A stretch of 64,000 nucleotides of DNA from [Mycobacterium] fortunisiensis (lineage in GTDB: Bacteria > Actinomycetota > Actinomycetes > Mycobacteriales > Mycobacteriaceae). Below the pieces are notes generated by a model, which was given only the letters and a program-made list of their open reading frames with translations, ran no database searches and was not told where the DNA came from. Below, one piece after another: positions 50,169 through 58,383 of the stretch; position 1 is the stretch's first letter; each line of letters starts with the position of its first letter. Both the position numbers and the translations under genes were made by a program. The stretch covers positions 434,001 through 498,000 of the forward strand of contig NZ_VOMB01000020.1 in NCBI RefSeq assembly GCF_019050325.1, read 5' to 3'.

Positions 50169-51422
50169 TCAGGTCAGCGCGGTGGTGTCCAGCGCCACCC
50201 CGGCGGCCGGCAGCCGGGTGAGCAGTGCGTCTCCCATCGCGGCCACCGGCGTCAGCACGCCACGCAACTCCGACAGCGCGTCGCGGTCGGTGGCCAGCGC
50301 CAGCCCGCATTCACCGAGCAGGACTGCCGTCGCCTTGTATCCGGGATCCCCTTGCTGGGCCATGCTTGTCACATAGCGGGCACCCGACGTGGTCGTGGTG
50401 TAGGTCTCGATGCGGTAGTGCCCGCGCTCGCGGGTGCGTTCACTGGGCCCGGTGCCCGGTTTCGGCGCCAACCGCTCCACGAGCCCGGCGGGTAGCCGGT
50501 TGAAGTAGCGGCCGCCCACGCCGAGGGTGAAGGCGTTGGACCCGGTGACCACGGCGGCGGCCAACGGTGCCGCCGGCGAGCGGCCCACGCTCATCTGCTC
50601 GGCGTACTCGAAGCGGCGTCCGTACGCGTAGTCCAGTAATGCGTTGCTGCGACGGACGATTCGGGTGTTGGGCGCCGCCATGGCGAAAGCCCCGGTCCAG
50701 TACCCGGCCAGCTCGGGGGCGATCTCGCCGCCGCGGCGCCACCGCACGTCGGGCTGGGCACCGAGTTCGGGTTCGGCTGCGCGGTCCGGGCTCAGGGTGT
50801 AGGGATCGTTCATCAGCGCCCTGGCCTCCGGATCCGAAGACAGCGTCTTGAGCAGTTCCAGCATCGAGGCCACGGTCCCGCCCGATACGCCGCCGGCGAA
50901 GGTGCGCACCACCAGGTTCGTGTCGCCGAGCTCGCCGGCGCCGTCCGTGGCAGCCCGCTTGTACAGCGCGTACACCGTGAGATCGGATGGGACCGAATCG
51001 AATCCGCACGAGTGCACGATCCGCGCCCCGGTGTCGATCGCCTGCTTGTGATGCAGGTCGATGCTGTCCCGGATGAACGTCGTCTCACCGGTCAGGTCGG
51101 CATAGTCGGTACCCGCGGCCGCGCAGGCCGCCACCAGTGGCAGGCCGTACCGCGCGTAGGGGCCCACCGTGGTCACCACCACCTGGGTGCGTGCGGCCAT
51201 CGCACCGAGGGAGGCCGGGGCGGTGGCGTCGGCGGTGATCAGCGGCCACGACTGCGCGGAGGGGCCGAGTCCGTCGCGGATCGCACGCAGTCGGTCCTCG
51301 GACCGCCCGGCCAGGGCGATGCGGGCCGGCCCCGCGGCCCGGGCCAGGTATTCCGCGGTCAATTTGCCGACGAATCCGGTGGCGCCGTACAGCACCAGAT
51401 CAAACTCACGCTGCGTCACCAT
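50169..51422 (-). CDS. Saccharopine dehydrogenase-like oxidoreductase
   Basis: 417 residues from the ATG at 51422. An N-terminal Rossmann domain (FDLVLYGATGFVGKLTAEYLARAAGPARIALAGRSEDRLRAIRDGLG) is followed by TQVVVTTVGPYARYGLPLVAACAAAGTDYADLTGE and GARIVHSCGFDSVPSDL. This group in mycobacteria is linked to trans-acting enoyl reductases of lipid synthesis (for phthiocerol and phenolic glycolipids), so a lipid role is possible and lysine metabolism is unlikely. It starts 7 bp after the S9 peptidase stop. Confidence 0.88.
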   Translation of the reverse strand: MVTQREFDLVLYGATGFVGKLTAEYLARAAGPARIALAGRSEDRLRAIRDGLGPSAQSWPLITADATAPASLGAMAARTQVVVTTVGPYARYGLPLVAACAAAGTDYADLTGETTFIRDSIDLHHKQAIDTGARIVHSCGFDSVPSDLTVYALYKRAATDGAGELGDTNLVVRTFAGGVSGGTVASMLELLKTLSSDPEARALMNDPYTLSPDRAAEPELGAQPDVRWRRGGEIAPELAGYWTGAFAMAAPNTRIVRRSNALLDYAYGRRFEYAEQMSVGRSPAAPLAAAVVTGSNAFTLGVGGRYFNRLPAGLVERLAPKPGTGPSERTRERGHYRIETYTTTTSGARYVTSMAQQGDPGYKATAVLLGECGLALATDRDALSELRGVLTPVAAMGDALLTRLPAAGVALDTTALT

Positions 51423-51429
51423 CCCGACG

Positions 51430-53397
51430 CTACCCGAGCAACTCGGGCCACCGCGCCGGTTCACCACCGAGGTGCTCGCCCAGGAACGCGGTCACCACCT
51501 GGTACCAGATCTTGGCGTGCTGCGGGGCCAGCACCCAGTGGTTCTCGCTCGGGTAGTACAGGAACCGGTGCGGGCTCTCGCCGTGCTCGTCGGCGGGCAG
51601 TCCCGAGGAGGTGAGCAGCTCGTACCACAGCCGCAACGCCTCGCCGATCGGCACCCGATAGTCCTTGTCACCGTGGATCACCAGCATCGGGGTGCTGATC
51701 TCGGCGACGGATCGGTGCGGCGAATTGTGTTGGGCCATCTGTTCGGTCATTTCACGAGCCCAGTAGTAGGCGCCGTCGGTGGTGGGCCCGAACTGGTCCA
51801 GCGCCCACAGGCTGGCGTGGGTGACGATGGCGTCGAACCGATCGGTGTGCCCGGCGATCCAGTTGGCCATGTACCCGCCGAACGATCCGCCCATGGCCGC
51901 GGTCCGCGACGCGTCAATGCGGGGATGGGCACACGCAGCATCGGTGGCGGCCATCAGGTCGGTGTAGGGCTGCCCGCCCCAGGCACCCCAGCCGCGGGCG
52001 ATGAAGTCCTGCCCGTAACCGGTGGACAGTCCCGGGTCCGGCATCAGCACGGCGTAACCGTGCGCGGTGAGCAGCCACGGGTTCCACCGCCAGTGCCAGC
52101 TGTTCCAGCTGCCCAACGGTCCGCCGTGAATCCACAGCACCAACGGTGCCGGCTGATCCCCCGCCGGCAGGGTGAGCCAGGACCGGATCGGGGTGCCGTC
52201 GGCGGCCGTCGCGGTCACCTCGGTCAATGTGCCGGGCAGTTCGGGGGTATCGACGCACGGCAGTTCGGTGACGGCGCCGTCCGGATCGATGCGCACCGGA
52301 TGCGGCGGTGTGGCATAGGAACTGCGCAGGGCATAGATCAGCCCACCGGGGGCGGGCCGCACGTCGGTGTAGGTGAAGTCGTCGTGGGTCAATCGGGTGA
52401 CCGCACCGGAGACCGGATCGACGGAGAAGACCGGTCCACGTCCACCATCGTCGGCGGTGACAATCAGCGCCGACGAATCCGCCGACCAGGCCACCGAGGA
52501 CGGCCAGCGGTCCCACTCCCTGGCCAGCTCCACCGGATCGGCACCGAATCGCATGCAGCACAACGTGATCCGCGGCGGAGACGTGGGGCTGGAATGGGTT
52601 TCCCGGGTGAAGGCCACGGCACTGCCGTCGGGTGCGATCGCCGGGTGATCCAGGTCTGTGCCGGGTTCGTCGACGAGGGTGGTGCGCTCACCCGTGGCCC
52701 GGTCGATGCGCACGAGGGCCGACCTCGTTTCCGCGCCCGGGCCCGGAATCCGCCACGACGTCACCACGAGTTCCCCGTCGGCGCTGACGTCGAACACCGC
52801 CTCCTGCAGCGCCGGCCCCGGCCCCGGGGTCAGATCTCGCCTGCCGTCGGCGTCCACGAGATGCGGCTGATCCGGACCCAAGTCGTGGTCCCAGTGCCGG
52901 ATCGGATAGCCGGTGTGCAGGATCGCCGACACCGCGTTGTCCTTGCGCGCATCACGCCGGGCCTTGTCGTCGTCGATTCCGCTCGACGACGGCAGCAGCG
53001 GCGCGGCCACCACCGTGGCGTCGGCTGCCCGGGCCGAGACCGCCCCGGTGACACCGCCGGGCATGCCCAGCATCTCGACGGCCTCGCCGCCGGAGGCGGG
53101 CAACCGCCACAGCGCCGCCGGCGGCTTGTCCTCGGCATCGCCGGGCCGTACCGCGATGAACAGCAGATCGCCCGCGGCGGTGAACGTCGGTGCCGATTCA
53201 CCCTTGACACCATGGGTCAGCCGACGCGCGGGCCGGACACCGGCTGGATCCAATTCCCAGATGGCACTGACGAATTCGGTACGCTTCTCGTTGAGGGTGC
53301 TCACCGTGGCCACCAGTCGCGAGCCGTCTGGTGACACCGCAAGGCCCGACACCCTGGGCAGCGCGAGGTAGTCGTCGAGGTCGTCAAACAACGTCAT
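51430..53397 (-). CDS. S9 (prolyl oligopeptidase) family serine peptidase
   Basis: 655 residues. The N-terminal two thirds form a beta-propeller (for example LALPRVSGLAVSPDGSRLVATVS; SVAWSADSSALIVTADDGG). The C-terminal alpha/beta hydrolase domain carries Ser in AAMGGSFGGYMANWI, Asp in VIHGDKDYRVPIG and His in PSENHWV. Acylaminoacyl-peptidase or dipeptidyl-peptidase activity is likely. No signal peptide, so cytosolic. The gene is 37 bp from the divergent FAD monooxygenase gene. Confidence 0.93.
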   Translation of the reverse strand: MTLFDDLDDYLALPRVSGLAVSPDGSRLVATVSTLNEKRTEFVSAIWELDPAGVRPARRLTHGVKGESAPTFTAAGDLLFIAVRPGDAEDKPPAALWRLPASGGEAVEMLGMPGGVTGAVSARAADATVVAAPLLPSSSGIDDDKARRDARKDNAVSAILHTGYPIRHWDHDLGPDQPHLVDADGRRDLTPGPGPALQEAVFDVSADGELVVTSWRIPGPGAETRSALVRIDRATGERTTLVDEPGTDLDHPAIAPDGSAVAFTRETHSSPTSPPRITLCCMRFGADPVELAREWDRWPSSVAWSADSSALIVTADDGGRGPVFSVDPVSGAVTRLTHDDFTYTDVRPAPGGLIYALRSSYATPPHPVRIDPDGAVTELPCVDTPELPGTLTEVTATAADGTPIRSWLTLPAGDQPAPLVLWIHGGPLGSWNSWHWRWNPWLLTAHGYAVLMPDPGLSTGYGQDFIARGWGAWGGQPYTDLMAATDAACAHPRIDASRTAAMGGSFGGYMANWIAGHTDRFDAIVTHASLWALDQFGPTTDGAYYWAREMTEQMAQHNSPHRSVAEISTPMLVIHGDKDYRVPIGEALRLWYELLTSSGLPADEHGESPHRFLYYPSENHWVLAPQHAKIWYQVVTAFLGEHLGGEPARWPELLG

Positions 53398-53422
53398 GGC
53401 TCCTCACCGTAACGGCGACCGA

Positions 53423-53428
53423 TACATT
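53423..53428 (+). promoter_or_regulatory. Likely -10 box (TACATT) of a leaderless monooxygenase gene
   Basis: TACATT fits TANNNT and ends 6 nt before the ATG at 53435. The whole divergent gap is only 37 bp. Confidence 0.45.
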
Positions 53429-53434
53429 CGAGCG

Positions 53435-54589
53435 ATGGCAGCGCCCATCCTCGTCGTCGGTGCGGGCATCACCGGCCTGGCCACGGCGGTCGCTTTGCAG
53501 CAGCGGGGTTTCGACGTCACCGTCGTCGAGACCCGCACGGACACCACCACCGGCGCCGGCATCAGCATCTGGCCCAATGCCCTGGCGGCGCTCGACGAGA
53601 TCGGCCTCGGCGATCGGGTGCGCGCGGCCGGCGGCCGGGTCACCGCGGGGGCGCTGCGCTGGCACGACGGCACCTGGTTACGGCGCCCGGCGGCCGACCG
53701 GATGGTCCGGGCGCTCGGCGAGCCGCTGGTGGTGATCCATCGGACGGCATTGACCGACATCCTCGGCGCGGCCCTGCGCCCGGGAACCGTCGCCTACGGG
53801 GTCGGGGTGCAGGCGCTCGACGGCGACGGCGACGGCGGCGGTGTGCGGGTGCGGTTGTCGGATGGGTCTGTGCGACAGCCCGCCGCGGTGGTCGGCGCCG
53901 ACGGCGTGGATTCGGTGGTGGCACGTCACCTCAACGGCCCGCTGAACCGCCGTTACGCCGGGTACGCGGCCTGGCGCGGCGTGGCGCACTGTGTGATCGA
54001 CCCCGAACTCTCGGGCGAGACGATCGCCGCGGGGATCCAGGTCGGCCATGTGCCACTCGGGGCTCATCACACGTACTGGTTCGCTTCACAGCGGGCACCG
54101 CGCGGGCAGACCGCGCCCGACGGGGAACTGGCGTACTTGAAGCGGCACTTCGCCGACTGGGCGGAGCCGGTCCCGACGCTGCTGGCCACAACGGCCCCTG
54201 AGCAGATCCTGCGCAACGATCTCTACGACCGCGTACCGGCCCGCTGCTGGGCTCGCGGCCCGGTGGTCCTGGCCGGAGATGCCGCCCATCCGATGCGTCC
54301 GCACCTGGGTCAGGGTGGCTGCCAGGGATTGGAGGACGCGGCGATCCTGGCCGGCCTCGCCGAACGGGCCCCGGATCTGCCGACCGCCTTCGCCCGGTTC
54401 GCGGCCGCGCGGCGCCGCCGGGTCATGCGGATCGTGCGGGAATCACAGTTGATCGGCCGGGTGGTCAACCTGCGCCCGGCGGTCCTCGGCGCTGCGGCCA
54501 CCCGCGCCTCGGTCCTGGTGCCCGAGTACGTGTTGACCCGGCATCTGGCCTCGATCGCCGCCCGCACCGCATTCACACCGGGCCGCTGA
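53435..54589 (+). CDS. FAD-dependent monooxygenase, p-hydroxybenzoate hydroxylase type
   Basis: 384 residues. FAD-binding GxGxxG segment ILVVGAGITGLATAVALQQRGFDVTVVE, the second motif AAVVGADGVDSVVARHL (DG), and PVVLAGDAAHPMRPHLGQGGCQGLEDAAILAG (GD) are all present, as in class A flavin monooxygenases such as salicylate or zeaxanthin-type hydroxylases. It should use NAD(P)H and oxygen; substrate unknown. It ends 2 bp before the convergent rpfC-like stop. Confidence 0.92.
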   Translation: MAAPILVVGAGITGLATAVALQQRGFDVTVVETRTDTTTGAGISIWPNALAALDEIGLGDRVRAAGGRVTAGALRWHDGTWLRRPAADRMVRALGEPLVVIHRTALTDILGAALRPGTVAYGVGVQALDGDGDGGGVRVRLSDGSVRQPAAVVGADGVDSVVARHLNGPLNRRYAGYAAWRGVAHCVIDPELSGETIAAGIQVGHVPLGAHHTYWFASQRAPRGQTAPDGELAYLKRHFADWAEPVPTLLATTAPEQILRNDLYDRVPARCWARGPVVLAGDAAHPMRPHLGQGGCQGLEDAAILAGLAERAPDLPTAFARFAAARRRRVMRIVRESQLIGRVVNLRPAVLGAAATRASVLVPEYVLTRHLASIAARTAFTPGR

Positions 54590-54591
54590 GG

Positions 54592-55068
54592 TCAGTGCGG
54601 CACGCCGAACGCGGCCAGCGGGTCCAGGAATGTCGTGCAGATCCGACGCAGGTCGAAGATTCCCAACACAGCCCCGGAGCGCACGGCCTGGCAGCCGGTC
54701 GGCGCACTGGGGGCCGCCCAGCCGGCCGGCATCCCGCCGCGGGCACCGCACGTCGGCCACGCCCCGATCCCCTGGGTCGCCAGGACGTTCTCGGCGACCC
54801 TGATCTGCTCCTCGCGCGACGCGGTGGCCGGCGATCCGACACCGCCGTGCGCGGCCCAGGTGGCCGGCTTGAACTGCAGGCCGCCATAGGCACCGTTGCC
54901 GGTGTTGGTGGACCAGTTGCCCCCGGACTCACACTCGGCGATGGCATCCCAGTTCACCGTGTCCGCCCCGGCGGTCGCCGTCATCCCCGACACGGGCGTC
55001 AGGATGAGGCCCGCCGAAGCTGCAGCAAGCCAGAAAGCCCTGTTCAACGCCTTTCGAATGGTCATCAT
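54592..55068 (-). CDS. Resuscitation-promoting factor, RpfC-like
   Basis: 158 residues from the ATG at 55068 (ATG 55065 also possible). The signal peptide AFWLAAASAGLILTPVSGMTATAGA precedes the Rpf lysozyme-like domain: DTVNWDAIAECESGGNWSTNTGNG, with the catalytic glutamate after the first cysteine, and GGLQFKPATWAAHGGVG and GIGAWPTCG with the paired cysteine. A C-terminal tail of about 45 residues holds two more cysteines. The domain is closest, by memory, to RpfC. It cleaves peptidoglycan to allow growth resumption. A CRP-like site lies about 90 bp upstream. Confidence 0.93.
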   Translation of the reverse strand: MMTIRKALNRAFWLAAASAGLILTPVSGMTATAGADTVNWDAIAECESGGNWSTNTGNGAYGGLQFKPATWAAHGGVGSPATASREEQIRVAENVLATQGIGAWPTCGARGGMPAGWAAPSAPTGCQAVRSGAVLGIFDLRRICTTFLDPLAAFGVPH

Positions 55069-55152
55069 CGCGGCCCTTCCCCGACCTTTGACACCAGGAC
55101 CGCTGCATATGCCGGTCACGTTCGTGCAACTGTGCGGTCACTAATGGGTTCG

Positions 55153-55168
55153 TGTGACCAACGTCACG
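55153..55168. promoter_or_regulatory. CRP-like operator upstream of the rpfC-like gene
   Basis: TGTGACCAACGTCACG fits the TGTGA-N6-TCACA consensus of the CRP/GlxR family at nine of ten fixed positions. It lies 85-100 bp before the rpfC-like start. Corynebacterial and mycobacterial rpf genes are known CRP/GlxR targets. Confidence 0.6.
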
Positions 55169-55243
55169 CGTTACAGCCGGGGCTGAAGTTTTTTCCGGGG
55201 ATGTGGGGACTGGAGTAACCGAAGGGCCTGCTGAGGAAACAGA

Positions 55244-55272
55244 AGCGGTGCCGGGCATTGCCCGGCACCGCT
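55244..55272 (-). terminator. Terminator downstream of rpfE
   Basis: Arms AGCGGTGCCGGGC (55244-55256) and GCCCGGCACCGCT (55260-55272) are perfect, 13 bp, with loop ATT. The minus-strand 3' flank reads TCTGTTTCC. Located 30 bp after the rpfE stop, it separates the two rpf genes into independent units. Confidence 0.85.
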
Positions 55273-55301
55273 CCCAAATGTTTTCGGCTGGCTCCGCGGT
55301 A

Positions 55302-55625
55302 CTAGCCGCGTCGGCCGCAGACCGGCCAGGCGCCGATGCCCTGCGAACGCAGCACGTTCTCGGCGACGCGGATCTGCTCCGCGCGCGAGGCGTTGTGCGG
55401 CGAACCCGAGCCGCCGTTGGCGCGCCAGGTGCTCATGGTGAACTGCAGGCCGCCGTAGTAGCCGTTACCGGTGTTGATCGCCCAGTTGCCGCCCGACTCG
55501 CAGGCCGCCACGGCATCCCAGTTGACGCTGTCCGCATTGGCGGTACCGGCACCGAGTGCCACCGGAGCCACAGCCAGCGCTCCAGCAATGATGCCCAGCC
55601 CAAACGTCTTGCGGATGTTCTTCAC
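55302..55625 (-). CDS. rpfE: Resuscitation-promoting factor RpfE, short form
   Basis: 107 residues from a GTG at 55625, supported by GAGAGGAA upstream. Signal peptide KTFGLGIIAGALAVAPVALGAGTANA, then the bare Rpf domain: SVNWDAVAACESGGNWAINTGNGYYGGLQF with the catalytic Glu, and GIGAWPVCGRRG at the end, the same ending as M. tuberculosis RpfE. The proline-rich linker that precedes the domain there is missing, so the mature protein is little more than the catalytic domain. Secreted muralytic enzyme. The upstream leader is long. Confidence 0.92.
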   Translation of the reverse strand: MKNIRKTFGLGIIAGALAVAPVALGAGTANADSVNWDAVAACESGGNWAINTGNGYYGGLQFTMSTWRANGGSGSPHNASRAEQIRVAENVLRSQGIGAWPVCGRRG

Positions 55626-56010
55626 TTCATTCCTCTCGCCAAGCGCGCGCCACCCACGCCCGCTCATGCGGGTACGCAGCCTGAATCCAGGCCGGAAGGG
55701 TTGGTTCATGCCGTCTCGGTCAGGCACGAAAGGGAGGGCCACAGTGCCCGGCCCGGGATCAGACCCAGGCCCCCGCGTCGGGCGTAAATCGCCACCGCGG
55801 CCCCACTCACACGCAGGTTCTTGGTGTTGAAATTATTTGCTCCGTGACGGAGACGCTTTGGACCGTACAAAGGTCTCAGGGAGAAGTCATCTCGATGTAG
55901 AAGCGATAGCGGAAAGATCACGGCCAGATAACGGCGCGCTGAACGGGTCGTTTCCGCAGGTCACAGACCCGACCGACGCCGTTACCGTTTCGTGATAGAT
56001 ACAAACAGAA

Positions 56011-56026
56011 CGTGAGGCAGATCACG
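56011..56026. promoter_or_regulatory. CRP-like operator in the rpfE upstream region
   Basis: CGTGAGGCAGATCACG contains the perfect core GTGA-N6-TCAC. It is about 390 bp upstream of the rpfE start, so it would act on a distant promoter with a long leader. A weaker relative, TGTGAACTGGCCCACT, lies just beyond. Confidence 0.5.
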
Positions 56027-56290
56027 GCCTTTTTGTGAACTGGCCCACTTGATGCAAGTCCAGCAAACACTGCCATGCAGTCGGGAGCCCCGAAAAGCGC
56101 TGGTAGATGCCATTGACGAGTGTCACCTCGGCTCAGGCGGCGCGAATATGTTCGCTATCCGGCCGGCACTGTCCGAAACCTGACGTATGACCAAACATGT
56201 TGACGCTCAAGCGCTGTCGCCCATGATTCCCTGCCAGCAAGGTGGTCGCCACAACCGGTACCGGGCGCGAGAATCCGCCTCGATTCTCTT

Positions 56291-56317
56291 CAAATACCTT
56301 ATGATGCAGCGTATTTG
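56291..56317. repeat. Inverted repeat CAAATAC-N13-GTATTTG
   Basis: Perfect 7-bp arms at 56291-56297 and 56311-56317 in the AT-richer gene-free interval. Spacing suits a dimeric regulator site or a small hairpin. No adjacent regulator gene. Confidence 0.5.
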
Positions 56318-56573
56318 ACCGCAACAAACGATTCGTCAGACCCCCCGGCCAACCCGGGGCCCGCGACGTCGCGAACGGCGATGCCGACAAAGCTCACGGT
56401 CAGGACTGTTTCAACACAAAATTAGACCTGCTCACCATCGGCTCCAGCGAATCTGACGTCGAAATCTCCGTCACGCCAAGGTTGCCGAGTTACGTTGAAC
56501 AACACGACCTTTGGCATTCCAGTACGGACCACCCAGTGCTGACGCTTCTCGAATTTTTCCCGCTTCCTAGGGC

Positions 56574-56607
56574 TGAAATAGCGTCAAACCGTCGTCCGAC
56601 TATTTCA
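56574..56607 (-). terminator. Inverted repeat downstream of mobA, possible terminator
   Basis: TGAAATAG (56574-56581) and CTATTTCA (56600-56607) are perfect arms with an 18-nt loop, 70-105 bp past the mobA stop. The stem is AT-rich and weak, so termination is uncertain. Confidence 0.35.
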
Positions 56608-56678
56608 AAACGATAAATTCAGCAGAGTTCAGGTACGAATTCGCAATTTGCTGTGCGACGCGCTGGTGAGCCCAGCAG

Positions 56679-57299
56679 TCACGGCAGGTCGGCCGCGGTG
56701 TTGACGTTCGTCAGCGCGCGCTGCGGGGCCATCACGATCCGCTGGGTGTCGACGGACCCGGCCAGCGCGCGCATACTGCGCCGGCCGTCCGCCACCAGCC
56801 CCGCGATCCGGTCGATCAGCCTGGTGCGGTAGATCCCGGCCAGGTAATGATCCCGGCCGTCCCAGGGCAGCACGATGTCGGCGGCCACCCGCTCGGCGGC
56901 CACGGCCAGCGTGTCGATCAGGTCCGACGACAGATAGGGCATGTCCACCGCGCAGACGAAGGCACGGTCCCGGCCGGCGTCGGCAGCGGCCCGCAGCCCA
57001 CGTCCGGTGGCCACCAGTGGACCGACACCGCGCACCTCGTCACGCAGTACCTGCGCGTTCAGCTCGGGTAGCGGCTGACCGGGAGCGGCGATGACGAAAA
57101 CCGGCGCGCAGCGCGCACCCACGGCGGCGACCACGCGCTCGACCATCGTCGCGCCGTCCACCGGCAAGGTCGCCTTGTCGCGCCCCATACGACGCGAAGC
57201 CCCGCCCGCCAGAACTACCGCGGCGAGCGGGGCGATGCTCAGATCAATGCGATCAGTACGATCGGCGCAACTATTCGACGGTCCAGGTGTCTTTGCCAC
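56679..57299 (-). CDS. mobA: Molybdenum cofactor guanylyltransferase
   Basis: About 206 residues from a GTG at 57299 inside the korB end; an ATG at 57329 is possible and no start codon is found after korB, so the N-terminus is unsure. The nucleotide-binding signature AAVVLAGGASRRMGRDKATLPVDG and RAFVCAVDMPYLSSDLI are characteristic. MobA joins GMP to molybdopterin to give the guanine dinucleotide cofactor of DMSO-reductase-family enzymes, the class of the FdhF-like protein at the right edge. It is translationally linked to korB. Confidence 0.92.
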   Translation of the reverse strand: MAKTPGPSNSCADRTDRIDLSIAPLAAVVLAGGASRRMGRDKATLPVDGATMVERVVAAVGARCAPVFVIAAPGQPLPELNAQVLRDEVRGVGPLVATGRGLRAAADAGRDRAFVCAVDMPYLSSDLIDTLAVAAERVAADIVLPWDGRDHYLAGIYRTRLIDRIAGLVADGRRSMRALAGSVDTQRIVMAPQRALTNVNTAADLP

Positions 57300-58383
57300 G
57301 CAGCAAGGATTGCAGAGCGGCGGTGTCATGGGGCTTTGATTCGATCGCCGTGTTGACCTGCTGACGCGCGGCGTCGTCGTAGGTGGGGCGGTTGACCTTG
57401 CGGAAGATGCCCATGACCATGTGGTCGAGGTTCTGCTCGGACAGCCGCGACAACGCGAAAGCGTAAGCGGGATCATCGATCTCGGCGTTGTGGACCACGA
57501 TGTCCTCGGCCGCGACCTCGGCGGTCTTGGCGACCTCAAGGCCATAGCCGGACTTGACCACGCAGTACTCGCCGTCGGCACCGAACGTGATCGGCTCACC
57601 GTGGGTGACGCTGATCAGCCGCTCCTCGGCACCCTCCTTGCGCAGGGCGTCGAACGAACCGTCGTTGAAGATCGGGCAGTCCTGCATGATCTCCACCAGC
57701 GCCGCGCCGCGGTGCTCGGCCGCCCCGCGCAGCACCTCGGACAGACCCTTGCGGTCGGAGTCCAGCGCGCGGCCGACGAACGTGGCCTCGGCGCCCAGCG
57801 CCAGCGACACCGGGTTGAACGGGTAGTCCAGCGAGCCCATCGGGGTCGACTTGGTGACCTTGCCGACCTCGGAGGTGGGCGAGTACTGCCCCTTGGTCAA
57901 GCCGTAGATCCGGTTGTTGAACAGCAGGATCGTGATGTTGATGTTGCGGCGCAACGCGTGGATCAGGTGGTTACCACCGATGGACAACGAGTCACCGTCG
58001 CCGGTGACCACCCACACCGACAGATCCGGGCGGGCCAGGGCCAGGCCGGTGGCGATGGTCGGGGCACGCCCGTGGATCGAGTGGAAGCCGTAGGTCTCCA
58101 GGTAGTACGGGAACCGGCTGGAGCAGCCGATACCACTGATGAAGGCGATGTTCTCGCGCTTCAGACCCAACTCCGGCAGGAAGTTGCGGATCGTGTTGAG
58201 GATGACGTAGTCACCGCAACCGGGGCACCAGCGCACCTCCTGGTCGCTGGTGAAGTCCTTGCCCTTCTGTGGCTGGTCGGTGGTGGGCACCAGGGCGGTC
58301 TTGCTCAGGGCTTCGCTCAGCCCCAGATCCGTGCCGATCAACTGTGCTGATCCGCGATCCGCTTCGCTTCTCGCTGTTGTCAT
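57271..58383 (-). CDS. korB: 2-oxoglutarate:ferredoxin oxidoreductase, beta subunit
   Basis: 370 residues. Thiamine-diphosphate binding is shown by VVTGDGDSLSIGGNHLIHALRRN and the asparagine pair in LLFNNRIYGLTKGQYSPTS. RWCPGCGDYVIL and GIGCSSRFPYYLETYG carry cysteines of the iron-sulfur cluster site. With KorA it converts 2-oxoglutarate and CoA to succinyl-CoA, passing electrons to ferredoxin; in M. tuberculosis it gives a CoA-dependent alternative in the TCA cycle. It overlaps the korA stop by 4 nt. Confidence 0.96.
   Translation of the reverse strand: MTTARSEADRGSAQLIGTDLGLSEALSKTALVPTTDQPQKGKDFTSDQEVRWCPGCGDYVILNTIRNFLPELGLKRENIAFISGIGCSSRFPYYLETYGFHSIHGRAPTIATGLALARPDLSVWVVTGDGDSLSIGGNHLIHALRRNINITILLFNNRIYGLTKGQYSPTSEVGKVTKSTPMGSLDYPFNPVSLALGAEATFVGRALDSDRKGLSEVLRGAAEHRGAALVEIMQDCPIFNDGSFDALRKEGAEERLISVTHGEPITFGADGEYCVVKSGYGLEVAKTAEVAAEDIVVHNAEIDDPAYAFALSRLSEQNLDHMVMGIFRKVNRPTYDDAARQQVNTAIESKPHDTAALQSLLRGKDTWTVE

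Larger units (their letters stand above)
55626..56678. other. Gene-free interval of about 1.05 kb between rpfE and mobA
   Basis: No supported coding frame. The part next to rpfE (55640-55800) is GC-rich and carries small hairpins on the minus strand (CCCGCATGAGCGGG; GCCTGAATCCAGGC), suggesting a structured leader. The rest, about 56000-56660, is noticeably richer in A and T than the surrounding genes, with two inverted repeats and a CRP-like site listed separately. The frames found here lack starts with ribosome-binding sites and have no recognisable motifs. It may be a decayed gene or acquired DNA. Confidence 0.6.
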
